From: Polycladospora coralii
GTDB taxonomy: Bacteria > Bacillota > Bacilli > Thermoactinomycetales > Thermoactinomycetaceae
NCBI RefSeq assembly: GCF_014773435.2
Contig: NZ_JACXAG020000009.1
Coordinates: forward strand, 21,720 to 85,719
Direction of reading: 5' to 3'
DNA length: 64,000 nt
Part shown: positions 15,678-23,687 of the stretch, in pieces
Layout of the letters: every line of letters starts with the position of its first letter
How positions within the stretch are numbered: the stretch's first letter is position 1
Notes under the pieces: generated by a model
Told to the model about the DNA's origin: nothing
The model's input: the letters and a program-made list of their open reading frames with translations, nothing else
Database searches by the model: none
Position numbers and translations under genes: made by a program

Positions 15678-17451
15678 GGATTCGCTCCCAAAAAGCCTAT
15701 GATCCCATCATCCATGTAGGGACCACTTCGACGAATAACCGAAAAATGCAGGAATATAAAGAACCAAAAAACGAGGTAAGGCCACCTTAAGATGGTACTG
15801 GAGTGCCTGACGAATATTGTGGGCCTACATTTTAATCCGATCCACATCTTGGATCGGAGAAGCCCCCGAATTGGTAGGCGATCAACTCCCCATGTTCTTC
15901 GTAATACCGAAGGTATTCCTTCAACTCCACCACGAAAACAAGCCAACGCTCGAGATTGCGGGCTTTGAAGTTTCGCTCGGGTAAGCGCAGCGATTCGCTG
16001 CTTATCCGTAAACCGAAGACGCATCAGTTCTTTTCCTTCTACAATCGGACATTTGACTTGCAGAGGGCAACCTTTACAGTCTGCTTTGGTCTACTTTGCT
16101 ATATAAACTCCTTTGGAGGGACGGTATTCTGTATAAAGAGGTTCTTTCCACCCAGGACATTGAGTAATACGATTTTATTGATCCATCACAAAATGATCAA
16201 CAGGGATTTGTTGCTTTATACAAGTTCCTCCTGTCATATTGGTAACGTGAAATTCAACTTGCTTTTCTTTGGCTTTTTTTAGCGTTTCCACACGATCATA
16301 AGCGCCGTCACACACTAAAGTGTGGAGGGATTCCATTAAAGGATGATGAGTCACAAAATCTTCACCGAAGGCTTGATCGATGTAGCAGTTTGCTTTTACA
16401 TCGTAATGAAGAAGAAGACCTACATTTTTATCACGGTCTCGGATTTCAAGAAAATTTAGGGTATAGCCGACAGAAGTTGTATTTCCTTTCTTGCGGAAAG
16501 TAGCATCGGGATCTGAAGGATTATTCAAATTCCCTGAAGGGAGTTCGTTTCCACGAAGTGGAATACGCGTCCCTTCCTCTGTTTCAACTGTCTGCTCTTC
16601 TATTAAGCGAGCAAGATGTGTAAAAGCTTCGGTCTCCTTACCCTGATCACTAGATTTCATTAAATGATATAGTGCAAGGGATTGTTCTAAGAGAAAATCG
16701 GTACGGGTCTGGGTTTCGTCCATATGTAGACGATAAAGCATTTCTTTTTGATGAGAAGGTTTTAAATAGGCTTGATAGGTTTCGGGAATATCTATCCCAT
16801 CCAGAGTGTTCATTGCCCGTACCATATTTCGGTTCACCGTGTAGATCAATTCAATTCGGGACATTTTCTTGCAATTACTGGATATTAACATGGAGTCCAT
16901 TCGCCCGAAGGATCGGTCCAACTGGATCGATTCAGCAAGATGTTCAGACAAAAAAGCGATCTCTTCTCCAAGGAGATCTCGTCCCGTTTGAACTTCGTAT
17001 GTAAGGAGTCTTTTACGAAAATGCGTGAGCGTGTTGATACAGATTCGTTCCGAATCAATATTTTCAATTCCCAAGGCGTGATCAAAGCGGTAATCAATGT
17101 AGAAAGCGTCTATTAACGCCTCGTCGGTTAGTTGGTTGAGTTCTTTCAAGATCAATAGGCTGACCATAGTCTGTACAGGAACATTGGGGCGACTGTATTT
17201 TTCGCTGTATAAAACAGCGAAACGTTCTTCTCGAATAGCGAGGAATATATGTTCAAAAAAAGAGCTTGCCCAACTATTTTCTAATCTTTTTTTCATGGCT
17301 TCAGAGTAGCCATAATACGGACCGAATAAATTTTTCTGTTGGTGTGTTTTTCCCTTTTTGAACATGATTCCCTCATCCTTTTATCTAGATTTCCTATGTT
17401 TTTATTATAGCGTTCTTTTAGGTCTTTGAGGACCTTTTTGGGGGCGAATCG
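15678..17451 (-). mobile_element. IS1182-family insertion sequence, inactive
   Basis: The ends share an imperfect inverted repeat: GGATTCGCTCCCAAAAAG at the left (from 15678) and, reading inward on the other strand, GATTCGCCCCCAAAAAGG at the right (to about 17451). Between them lies one degenerate transposase gene on the minus strand. No clear target duplication flanks it. The right end lies beside about 600 bases of gene-poor DNA. Confidence 0.7.
15708..17365 (-). pseudogene. IS1182-family transposase, broken
   Basis: The frame starts MFKKGKTHQQKNLFGPYYGY and carries the IS1182 blocks NVPVQTMVSLLILKELNQLTDEAL, DRSFGRMDSMLISSNCKK and HTLVCDGAYDRVETL. It hits TAA at 16175-16177 after FVMDQ. 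The same frame then continues NRITQCPGWKEPLYTEYRPS to a TAG at 16091-16093, then CKGCPLQVKCPIVEGK and VEGIPSVLRRTWGVDRLPIRG. Near 15830 a frameshift moves the true C-terminus (NIRQALQYHLKVALP) to another frame ending at 15708. Two nonsense codons and one frameshift make it inactive. Confidence 0.85.
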
Positions 17452-18051
17452 AAGTTTAGAAGTTCTATAAACAAAAATTTTCATAATTAGAAAAATAATT
17501 AAAATAACCTGCTAAAATTTATGAACCGAAGAAAATTCTCTATCTATCAGCATTTTCACTCTTCATCCTTCAATCAACACAGACTATATGTGGAGGTTGG
17601 TTATTTTGAATTTTAAATACATCTAATCTATCTCTACAACCCTACGCAAATTTTTGCGGTCTACCTGTTTCCTCAATAAATAAAAATAAGGATTTTCAAG
17701 GTTAAAAGGTACTGCCAGAAATCAGGTAGAAAATCCTCCAACCTTGGAATTCCTTTATTTATCAATGCTTTGGATAGACCTTATTTCTCCACCCTTGACA
17801 TCAAGCTAACACACTCAACGTGTAACATACTTGAAAATGCGTCGAGTGTCTGGATGTATATGCTATCAAATCTGCCCACTAAAATGTATACCTCAATCCT
17901 TATGTAAAACTCTTATCCATATCTTTTAACATTTAATCCTGCGTAAACGTAAGACCCGGGGGGTCAAAAAATCCCCCGAACCAATAGTCCGAGGGAACAT
18001 AGTACACACTCGAATATTCAACTTAAATACACCAAACCTATTGATACCTAG
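17452..18051. other. gene-poor stretch between IS element and rlmD
   Basis: No supported gene. A GGAGG with TTG at about 17590-17615 opens only six codons, perhaps the start of a lost gene. Segments at 17691-17700 and 17730-17740 (GGATTTTC / GAAAATCC) make an imperfect inverted pair that may be an old insertion scar. A C/G palindrome is listed separately. Confidence 0.35.
17957..17978 (-). terminator. GC-rich hairpin downstream of rlmD
   Basis: CGGGGG (17957-17962) and CCCCCG (17973-17978) flank a 10-base A-rich loop. It lies about 75 bases past the rlmD stop on the minus strand. There is no T-tract after it, so the terminator role is likely but not certain. Confidence 0.45.
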
Positions 18052-19437
18052 CTATTTCAACTCTATCAACGCCACGCACTCCACATGGGCCGTTTGCGGA
18101 AACATATCAAGTGGTACGATTCGCTTCACTTCAAAACCGGCCTCCAGTAGGTATTTACTATCTTTAGCCAGTGTAGAGGGGTTACATGACACATAAATAA
18201 AGCGTGGCAATTTAAGTTGAACCAAAGTGTCTAGAAATTCCTGTGCTAAGCCCGTTCGTGGCGGATCAGCTATAACCAGATCAGGCTGTAGCCCATCCTT
18301 TACCCACTGTGGTAGCAACGTTTCTGCTTTCCCCGCATGAAAGGTCGCATTTGTAATATCGTTTAACGTGGCGTTTTCCTTGGCATCTGTAATGGCTTCT
18401 GAAACCGTATCCATTCCGATAACTTGTTTCGCTTCTTTGGCTAACCATAAACCAATTGTACCTACACCGCAGTAGGCATCTACAACTGTTTCCTTCCCTG
18501 TCAAGGCAGCCACATGACTAATCTCTTCATATAGGCGTTTTGTTTGAAGCGGATTGAGCTGAAAGAAGGCACGTGGAGACAAACGATAGGTGAGATCACC
18601 TAGCTTTTCTGTTAACTTCTCTTCTCCCCACAATATCCGATTATTTTCTCCCATGACCAAGGAGGTTTCATCTGGGTTATGATTTAAATAGATGCTTTTA
18701 ACTTGTGGAAGTTGCGTCCGCATCGCATGGATGAGCGCTTCTTCCTGCTCTAGTTTTGCAACGCGTGAAACAAAAGTAAATTGTACTTCTTCAGTTGCAA
18801 ATGAGATACGTGCCACTAAGTAACGTAAAGCACCACGATGCTTCTTCTCATCATAGATCGGGATTTTTAATTGCTCTACAATCTTTCTCGCTTCCTCTAA
18901 CACATGATTTAATACGGGATGTTGCACCATACAATCGTCAATTTCAACCAGATCATGGGATTGAGGTGCGTAAATTCCCATTCGCACACGATGCTTATCT
19001 TTTACGAGTGGGAGTTGTGCTTTATTTCGGTAACCCCAGGGCTCTGACATACGTATGGTCTTCTCGAGTGGCAATTCCTCTAATCCAGTATAACGATTAA
19101 ATGCTTCTTCAATTTGCTCTCGTTTTAAGCGGGCTTGCATCCGCTTATCAATATGTTGCAATTGGCAACCACCACATGTGGTATATACCGAACACGCTGG
19201 CTCAATCCGATACGCCGACTTCTTTTTTAATTTCAATGTCTTTGCTTTGGCAAATTTACGATTCACTTCCGAGATACGAACTAACAGTTCTTCACCCGGA
19301 ATAGCGCCATCCACAAATACAACTTGTTTTTGAATAAATCCTACCCCTTCTCCATTAATCCCAAGTGAACGAATTCGAATCGGGACCACTTCGCCTTTTT
19401 TTAACTTGATCTGTTTTTGTGCCTGTTTTCCCATCAT
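18052..19437 (-). CDS. rlmD: 23S rRNA (uracil-C5)-methyltransferase RlmD/RlmCD
   Basis: This 461-residue enzyme has an N-terminal TRAM domain (residues ~1-70), a 4Fe-4S cluster motif CSVYTTCGGCQLQHI, and a SAM-dependent methyltransferase domain. That domain has FFQLNPLQTKRLYE, VDAYCGVGTIGLWLA and VIADPPRTGL, with the catalytic cysteine in YVSCNPSTLAKD. It methylates uracils of 23S rRNA; in Bacillus one enzyme, RlmCD, modifies two sites. Start is ATG ATG behind GGAAGAG; the second ATG is equally possible. Confidence 0.92.
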   Translation of the reverse strand: MMGKQAQKQIKLKKGEVVPIRIRSLGINGEGVGFIQKQVVFVDGAIPGEELLVRISEVNRKFAKAKTLKLKKKSAYRIEPACSVYTTCGGCQLQHIDKRMQARLKREQIEEAFNRYTGLEELPLEKTIRMSEPWGYRNKAQLPLVKDKHRVRMGIYAPQSHDLVEIDDCMVQHPVLNHVLEEARKIVEQLKIPIYDEKKHRGALRYLVARISFATEEVQFTFVSRVAKLEQEEALIHAMRTQLPQVKSIYLNHNPDETSLVMGENNRILWGEEKLTEKLGDLTYRLSPRAFFQLNPLQTKRLYEEISHVAALTGKETVVDAYCGVGTIGLWLAKEAKQVIGMDTVSEAITDAKENATLNDITNATFHAGKAETLLPQWVKDGLQPDLVIADPPRTGLAQEFLDTLVQLKLPRFIYVSCNPSTLAKDSKYLLEAGFEVKRIVPLDMFPQTAHVECVALIELK

Positions 19438-19651
19438 ATCTCTTCCTATCTTGAACCTACTTATTCCGTTTCATTTTTCTTATCCTATCATAACAGAGAA
19501 AAACATCTATGTAATGTCCCAGCTTCAAGACATTTTGATCTGAAAATTTACATTTGTACTTGATCGTAATATACCCAAATTTGCTTCGTAATCAGTTATG
19601 CTAGTTACAAGAAGTACGATCAGATAAGCAATATAAAATTGAGGTGAAATA

Positions 19652-19882
19652 TTGTTAGAAAATTGCATTAAAAAAGTAAAAGCAACTACATCACACTTGA
19701 CCATCGAACAAAAGAAAAGGCTACAGATAGAAGTGTTGATTCGTTTACTTGATAAGATAGGAGACCACCAAATTGAACCGTTGCAAGATGATTTAAATGA
19801 GGGGATGACATTACTACAAGATGCATCTAATCATTTTGAAAAAAAGATATTCAGGCTTATCTGCTTAAATTTAAACAAATAA
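19652..19882 (+). CDS. hypothetical small helical protein, possible frameshift
   Basis: The TTG start follows GAGGTGAAAT. The 76-residue product is helical and charged (HLTIEQKKRLQIEVLIRLL). It ends HFEKKIFRLICLNLNK. One extra A in the A7 run near 19842 would give HFEKKDIQAYLLKFKQIKKK and on to QKKLGYIERGF, which looks far more like coding sequence. It then overlaps the next gene's start. I infer a one-base deletion or slippage. No family is recognised. Confidence 0.55.
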   Translation: MLENCIKKVKATTSHLTIEQKKRLQIEVLIRLLDKIGDHQIEPLQDDLNEGMTLLQDASNHFEKKIFRLICLNLNK

Positions 19883-19924
19883 AAAAGAAAGTACAAAAAA
19901 AACTCGGTTATATAGAAAGAGGCT

Positions 19925-20107
19925 TTGATAACGCAATATTATGGGATGTGGCTAGGGGCGGGTGTTGCTATCGGTACTAGCCTTGGTGTGGCGATTGATC
20001 ATATTGGAATAGGTACGGGAATGGGAATCAGTATCGGTTTTTTGTTGGGGATGCAGATCGGAAGAATGGAAGAAAAGAAGGCAGAAAGTAAAGGAATAAT
20101 CTATTAA
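19925..20107 (+). CDS. small glycine-zipper-like membrane protein
   Basis: This 60-residue frame has a TTG start preceded by AAAGAGGC. It has many small-residue repeats (GMWLGAGVAIGTSLGVAIDH, GIGTGMGISIGFLLGMQIG), as in glycine-zipper transmembrane helices, then a charged tail. It probably spans the membrane once or as a hairpin. It follows the helical protein above and may be coupled to it. Function unknown. Confidence 0.6.
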   Translation: MITQYYGMWLGAGVAIGTSLGVAIDHIGIGTGMGISIGFLLGMQIGRMEEKKAESKGIIY

Positions 20108-20176
20108 TTGTAATATTGAAACCATCTACCTTCGTCTAATAGCCCGCTTCACTAAAATTGATCAAGATGACTTTAC

Positions 20177-20557
20177 TTACACCCAATTTTCATACTGTTC
20201 TTTAATTTTATCACTTATAATTAAACCTTTCTGTGCAGGCACTGGACATTCTCGGTTATATTGCTTAATTTTGGTGTTAATCCGATCTGTACGAATATGC
20301 AACTGATCTGGTGAAAGATATTTTAACCGTTTAATCACCTGTGCGATTTCATCTCTTATTTCATGTTGCAGTTTAAGCCATGGTCGGAGATATTTAGCCT
20401 CTTTTAAAACTTCGTGAAAAACATCTTTTTCATAATATGACTTCGGAATCGGTTTTCCATGACCGGGCAAATGATCAAAATCACCTTTTGCATGGTGATT
20501 CTTAAAGATCTCATCCATTAAATCTCCAGAAACAGGCTGTTTACGATCTTTGGTCAT
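20177..20557 (-). CDS. DUF1992 (DnaJ homologue C28-like) protein
   Basis: This 126-residue cytoplasmic protein has the family signature GDFDHLPGHGKPIP, followed by a helical domain (RPWLKLQHEIRDEIAQVIKRL). DUF1992 proteins are widespread in Firmicutes and homologous to a domain of eukaryotic DNAJC28, with no J-domain here. The ATG has AAGGAGGAAGG. Role unknown. It marks the chromosomal edge of the retron locus. Confidence 0.85.
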   Translation of the reverse strand: MTKDRKQPVSGDLMDEIFKNHHAKGDFDHLPGHGKPIPKSYYEKDVFHEVLKEAKYLRPWLKLQHEIRDEIAQVIKRLKYLSPDQLHIRTDRINTKIKQYNRECPVPAQKGLIISDKIKEQYENWV

Positions 20558-20770
20558 TAACCTTCCTCCTTGTTTATCGTTTATTTTGGAGTCTACAGGC
20601 TTGACAAAACTGTACGAATTACACCTTTATTTTAATTCTCCTATTCATGTAACGCTACAAATATTTATGATCATTCACTAAATCACCTTATAAGGTTCCA
20701 AATTGATTTATCTCATTTTTTATTCTCGATACACTTTTATTATATTTAAAAATAAACTGAAGAAAATAGA

Positions 20771-20799
20771 TAGACTATGAATAGAGAATTCGTTATAAT
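20771..20799 (+). promoter_or_regulatory. sigma-A-like promoter of the retron RNA
   Basis: TAGACT (20771-20776), a 17-base spacer and TATAAT (20794-20799). A start point about seven bases downstream would lie just before the a1 repeat at 20817, as expected for a retron msr-msd transcript. Confidence 0.6.
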
Positions 20800-20816
20800 A
20801 ATAATATCATTCTTTT

Positions 20817-21037
20817 GAGCATCATTGATTTAGCTTTTTGCATGGCGATACGCCATGCTTGATGTGACGTATACAATCCGTCACCCGTCTCCGCTTGATT
20901 AGTCAGGATCCCCTACTAGAGGGTGCATTCTATCCTGACTAATGAGGCGTAGCCTCGGCAAGAATGCACCCTCTAGTAGGGGATCCTGTCCAGTGGCGAA
21001 AACGACTCCAAAGTGTTTTAGTAAATCAATGATGCTC
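20817..21037 (+). ncRNA. retron msr-msd non-coding RNA
   Basis: The gene is bounded by 16-nt perfectly complementary repeats, a1 (20817-20832, GAGCATCATTGATTTA) and a2 (21022-21037). Directly after a1 is GC, the expected place of the branching guanosine (20833). The msr part has two hairpins: GCATGGCG/CGCCATGC (20840-20858, 3-nt loop) and GTGACG/CGTCAC (20864-20884). The msd part is a 27-bp perfect stem (20905-20931 with 20961-20987) with a small GAGGC/GCCTC hairpin in its loop. This is the canonical retron layout, and a reverse transcriptase with retron motifs is encoded in the operon downstream. RT-DNA ends are not predictable exactly. Confidence 0.88.
20905..20987. repeat. 27-bp perfect inverted repeat (msd stem)
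   Basis: The arms at 20905-20931 and 20961-20987 are exact reverse complements, beginning AGGATCCCCTAC and ending AGGGGATCCT. An alternative 9-bp pairing exists: AGTCAGGAT (20901-20909) with ATCCTGACT (20932-20940). The two pairings are mutually exclusive at the base of arm 1, so the RNA or the cDNA may switch structure. Confidence 0.9.
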
Positions 21038-21040
21038 TTT

Positions 21041-21071
21041 GCCTGACCCATTCGGTCAGGCTTTATTTTAT
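21041..21071 (+). terminator. intrinsic terminator between retron RNA and effector genes
   Basis: GCCTGACC (21041-21048) pairs with GGTCAGGC, with a CATTC loop and a TTTATTTTATTTTT tail. It begins four bases after a2. It would release the ncRNA as a discrete transcript and leave the protein genes to read-through. Confidence 0.8.
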
Positions 21072-21089
21072 TTTTAAGGAGGTTATCAT

Positions 21090-23687
21090 ATGACACAAGA
21101 TCATGCGGATCACTACATTGAGGAAGCAAAAACGGAAAAGAACCATTTCATCCCTTGGTGGAAAGAAAACAAAGCAAAAAGAGCACTCCCCGCTCAAATT
21201 GTGAAAAAAATAAAGCAATACCATCCTGACGCGATTACAGATTGCTTACAACTCGCTTATGCGTCCATCACAACATATGAAATTTTTAACGAGCAAACCA
21301 ACTCCTATGATCCATATACATTCTACTCTGATTATACAAAAGAAGATGGATCATGGTTATGGACGCTATATCTCATGGAAGACCCTCTTGCCAAACAGGC
21401 AATCTTAGCACTATTGAAAAGCTACAGCCATGATGAATTACCGATAAATGATTGGTTCCAAGAAATCATGGCTACATACGAATATTCAGATCAGGTAAGG
21501 CGCCGTTATGTATCGCTCACAAAATCTCACATAGACAAACTCAGAAAAGATAGTCAATCCTATCTCTTCATTCCTTTCTCACAAAAATTTTTCCGCTATA
21601 TAAAGGCCATTTATAAACGATCTGAATTGATTAAAGATCGGGCAGTGTGGGCACAGCTCACCTATCATTTTGATAGTGAGAAAAATGATGAGTACAGTTC
21701 TTCTACCTATTCGCATCAAACGAAGCATTATTTACAACGTCGTTCATGGCGAACACTACGTCAATTGGGGAAGTCTGCGTCACCTGAATACGTCGAATAC
21801 GCCACTGACTTACTTCTACACTACCGATCAAATGACTTTAGATGGGTATATGATCGCGATCCAGATACAAATGAATACATGCGTTACTGTGCTGGACTCC
21901 ATTTATGGGTACTGAATCATATCCTTTACCATCATAGTGAGCACATTACCTACAAGCTAGGTCAAACTTGGAAACGAATCCAAAAACCAAGGCCTTTTAC
22001 AGCGCCTTTCGGAGATTTCACACAGGAAGAAGCTTTTCCCTCATTGTGGAAGAAAAGACCAGATTTATTATTTCGCTTATTAACAGAAAGTGATGTTTCA
22101 GTCATTCAAGAATTTGCAGCCAAAAACTTGTGGCACCATCAGCAAGTGTTTTTAAAAGACCTTTCGGATGAGACAATCACACAGCTTGTACAAAGTAATG
22201 ATAAAATCCCCAATCGTTTAGGCCTGTTTTTACAATTAGATCGGCTAGAACAGGAATCTGCTATATACTTCAATCAAATCGAGCACTATATTTTTCTGTC
22301 TGGTAATCCCGATCAACATCGCAATATTTATTTATATCTCCAACTGCGCTCAAATCAATGGAGTACGATAACACGTACACAATTCGCACAAAAATTGCTA
22401 CATCGTCCCTTTGAAAACACAAATCGAGATGTTGTAGAGATCATTCATCAAATTCTTGCAGGTCCACTCTTTGAAATACTTCCTTTGTCTGTAGACTTTG
22501 ACTTGGTGACGAAATGGTTCAGTCTGTATCAAGCTTGCTCACGCCATTGGGATAAGAGATATTTTTTGGACATTGTCACACTGTTGATTCCCCATCTTAA
22601 CCCACAACGTGAACACATAGCAGGAGATCAACTACTTCCCTTTTTACGTGCCGAAAATGATCCATTACGCTATGCAACGCGTCAGCTCTTACAAACCCAA
22701 TTTGCGGCACTACAGTTGGATGAGCGCTTTTTGGCCGATCTAGTAACCACGAGTGATATCGAAGAACAAACTTTTGCTATTCAATTTCTACAAGATAAAA
22801 TTTTGTGGCTAATTCCTTTAGCTGAACATCTGTTGTCCCTCCTATGGGTTCGAATGCTACGCTCTGATATTGAAAAAAGTACACGCCAATTTATCCGCGA
22901 TCAAATCCTAGGTGATCTGCTCATACATGAACTAAATCGTATTCCTTTATGCAAAATCGTTACATTGCTGGAAAGTGATGATGTAGAAAATCAAACTTTT
23001 GCAGGAAAAGTCCTGCTACAACTTGAACTGGATGCTACTTCATTTACACCCGATGAACTCTTACGCATAGCACATAATCCTATCATGGCATTACGTCAAC
23101 AATCCTACCATTGGATTCAAAAGCGAAGCCAAGACCTTGAAGATAGTTGGTGGGTAAACTTGGCAGAAACGGATTGGGACGATACACACGACTGGGCACT
23201 CTCGTATATTGAACAATACCAGCATATCTCCAACAATATCCTATACGGATTACTTGATACATCCCGTCAAGATATCCAATCTTTTGCCTTTCGATTAATT
23301 GAGCAACATCGAGATCAATTGGACATGGAACAACTTATGCTACGAACAAGTGAAAGCCCCTATCTTCATGTACAAGCTTACGCTCTTCAGTTAGCAGTTC
23401 AGATCACTTGGAATGAAGCAAAACTAAATCGATGTCTTCACTTTTTCCGCACCTTATTGTTAAAAGTAAATCAGGGACGGAAAGCAAAGCAAAAAACCTA
23501 TCAGTTGCTTCTACAGATTGGAAAACAAAGTGAAGAGATGGCCCAAACCGTATGCCATTTACTAATGGAAATGTCCCACAGTAACAGTCAACATGAGTTT
23601 GAAACAGTCTTACATTCACTTATCCAGCTATCTGTACAGTTTCCAGAATTAGCAGATCAATTCTCGTTAGATATGGAGGACATGTAG
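21090..23687 (+). CDS. HEAT-like repeat protein, retron-associated effector or partner
   Basis: This 865-residue, largely helical protein has no signal peptide or membrane segment. Start is ATG, seven bases after AAGGAGG. The N-terminal third contains YLQRRSWRTLRQLGK, a motif I associate with HEAT-repeat proteins of predicted defence loci. From about residue 330 onward repeated helix pairs occur (SDVSVIQEFAAKNLW, ESDDVENQTFAGKVLLQLE, LLDTSRQDIQSFAFRLIE). No nuclease or ATPase motif is visible. Its stop is immediately followed by the ATG of the SWIM gene. In published retron classification a HEAT plus SWIM pair defines one retron type (type XIII as I recall). Confidence 0.8.
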   Translation: MTQDHADHYIEEAKTEKNHFIPWWKENKAKRALPAQIVKKIKQYHPDAITDCLQLAYASITTYEIFNEQTNSYDPYTFYSDYTKEDGSWLWTLYLMEDPLAKQAILALLKSYSHDELPINDWFQEIMATYEYSDQVRRRYVSLTKSHIDKLRKDSQSYLFIPFSQKFFRYIKAIYKRSELIKDRAVWAQLTYHFDSEKNDEYSSSTYSHQTKHYLQRRSWRTLRQLGKSASPEYVEYATDLLLHYRSNDFRWVYDRDPDTNEYMRYCAGLHLWVLNHILYHHSEHITYKLGQTWKRIQKPRPFTAPFGDFTQEEAFPSLWKKRPDLLFRLLTESDVSVIQEFAAKNLWHHQQVFLKDLSDETITQLVQSNDKIPNRLGLFLQLDRLEQESAIYFNQIEHYIFLSGNPDQHRNIYLYLQLRSNQWSTITRTQFAQKLLHRPFENTNRDVVEIIHQILAGPLFEILPLSVDFDLVTKWFSLYQACSRHWDKRYFLDIVTLLIPHLNPQREHIAGDQLLPFLRAENDPLRYATRQLLQTQFAALQLDERFLADLVTTSDIEEQTFAIQFLQDKILWLIPLAEHLLSLLWVRMLRSDIEKSTRQFIRDQILGDLLIHELNRIPLCKIVTLLESDDVENQTFAGKVLLQLELDATSFTPDELLRIAHNPIMALRQQSYHWIQKRSQDLEDSWWVNLAETDWDDTHDWALSYIEQYQHISNNILYGLLDTSRQDIQSFAFRLIEQHRDQLDMEQLMLRTSESPYLHVQAYALQLAVQITWNEAKLNRCLHFFRTLLLKVNQGRKAKQKTYQLLLQIGKQSEEMAQTVCHLLMEMSHSNSQHEFETVLHSLIQLSVQFPELADQFSLDMEDM

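Noticed and set aside
15674..16024. 116-codon minus-strand ORF starting MRLRFTDKQRIAAL as a separate gene
   Set aside because: It is in frame with the upstream transposase and is its 3' part after two nonsense codons.
20905..20987. 27-bp inverted repeat considered as ends of a miniature transposon
   Set aside because: It lies inside the a1/a2-bounded retron RNA and fits the msd stem. No target duplication is seen.
20899..21129. 76-codon minus-strand ORF over the retron RNA
   Set aside because: No ribosome binding site; it results from the structured ncRNA and the start of the HEAT gene.
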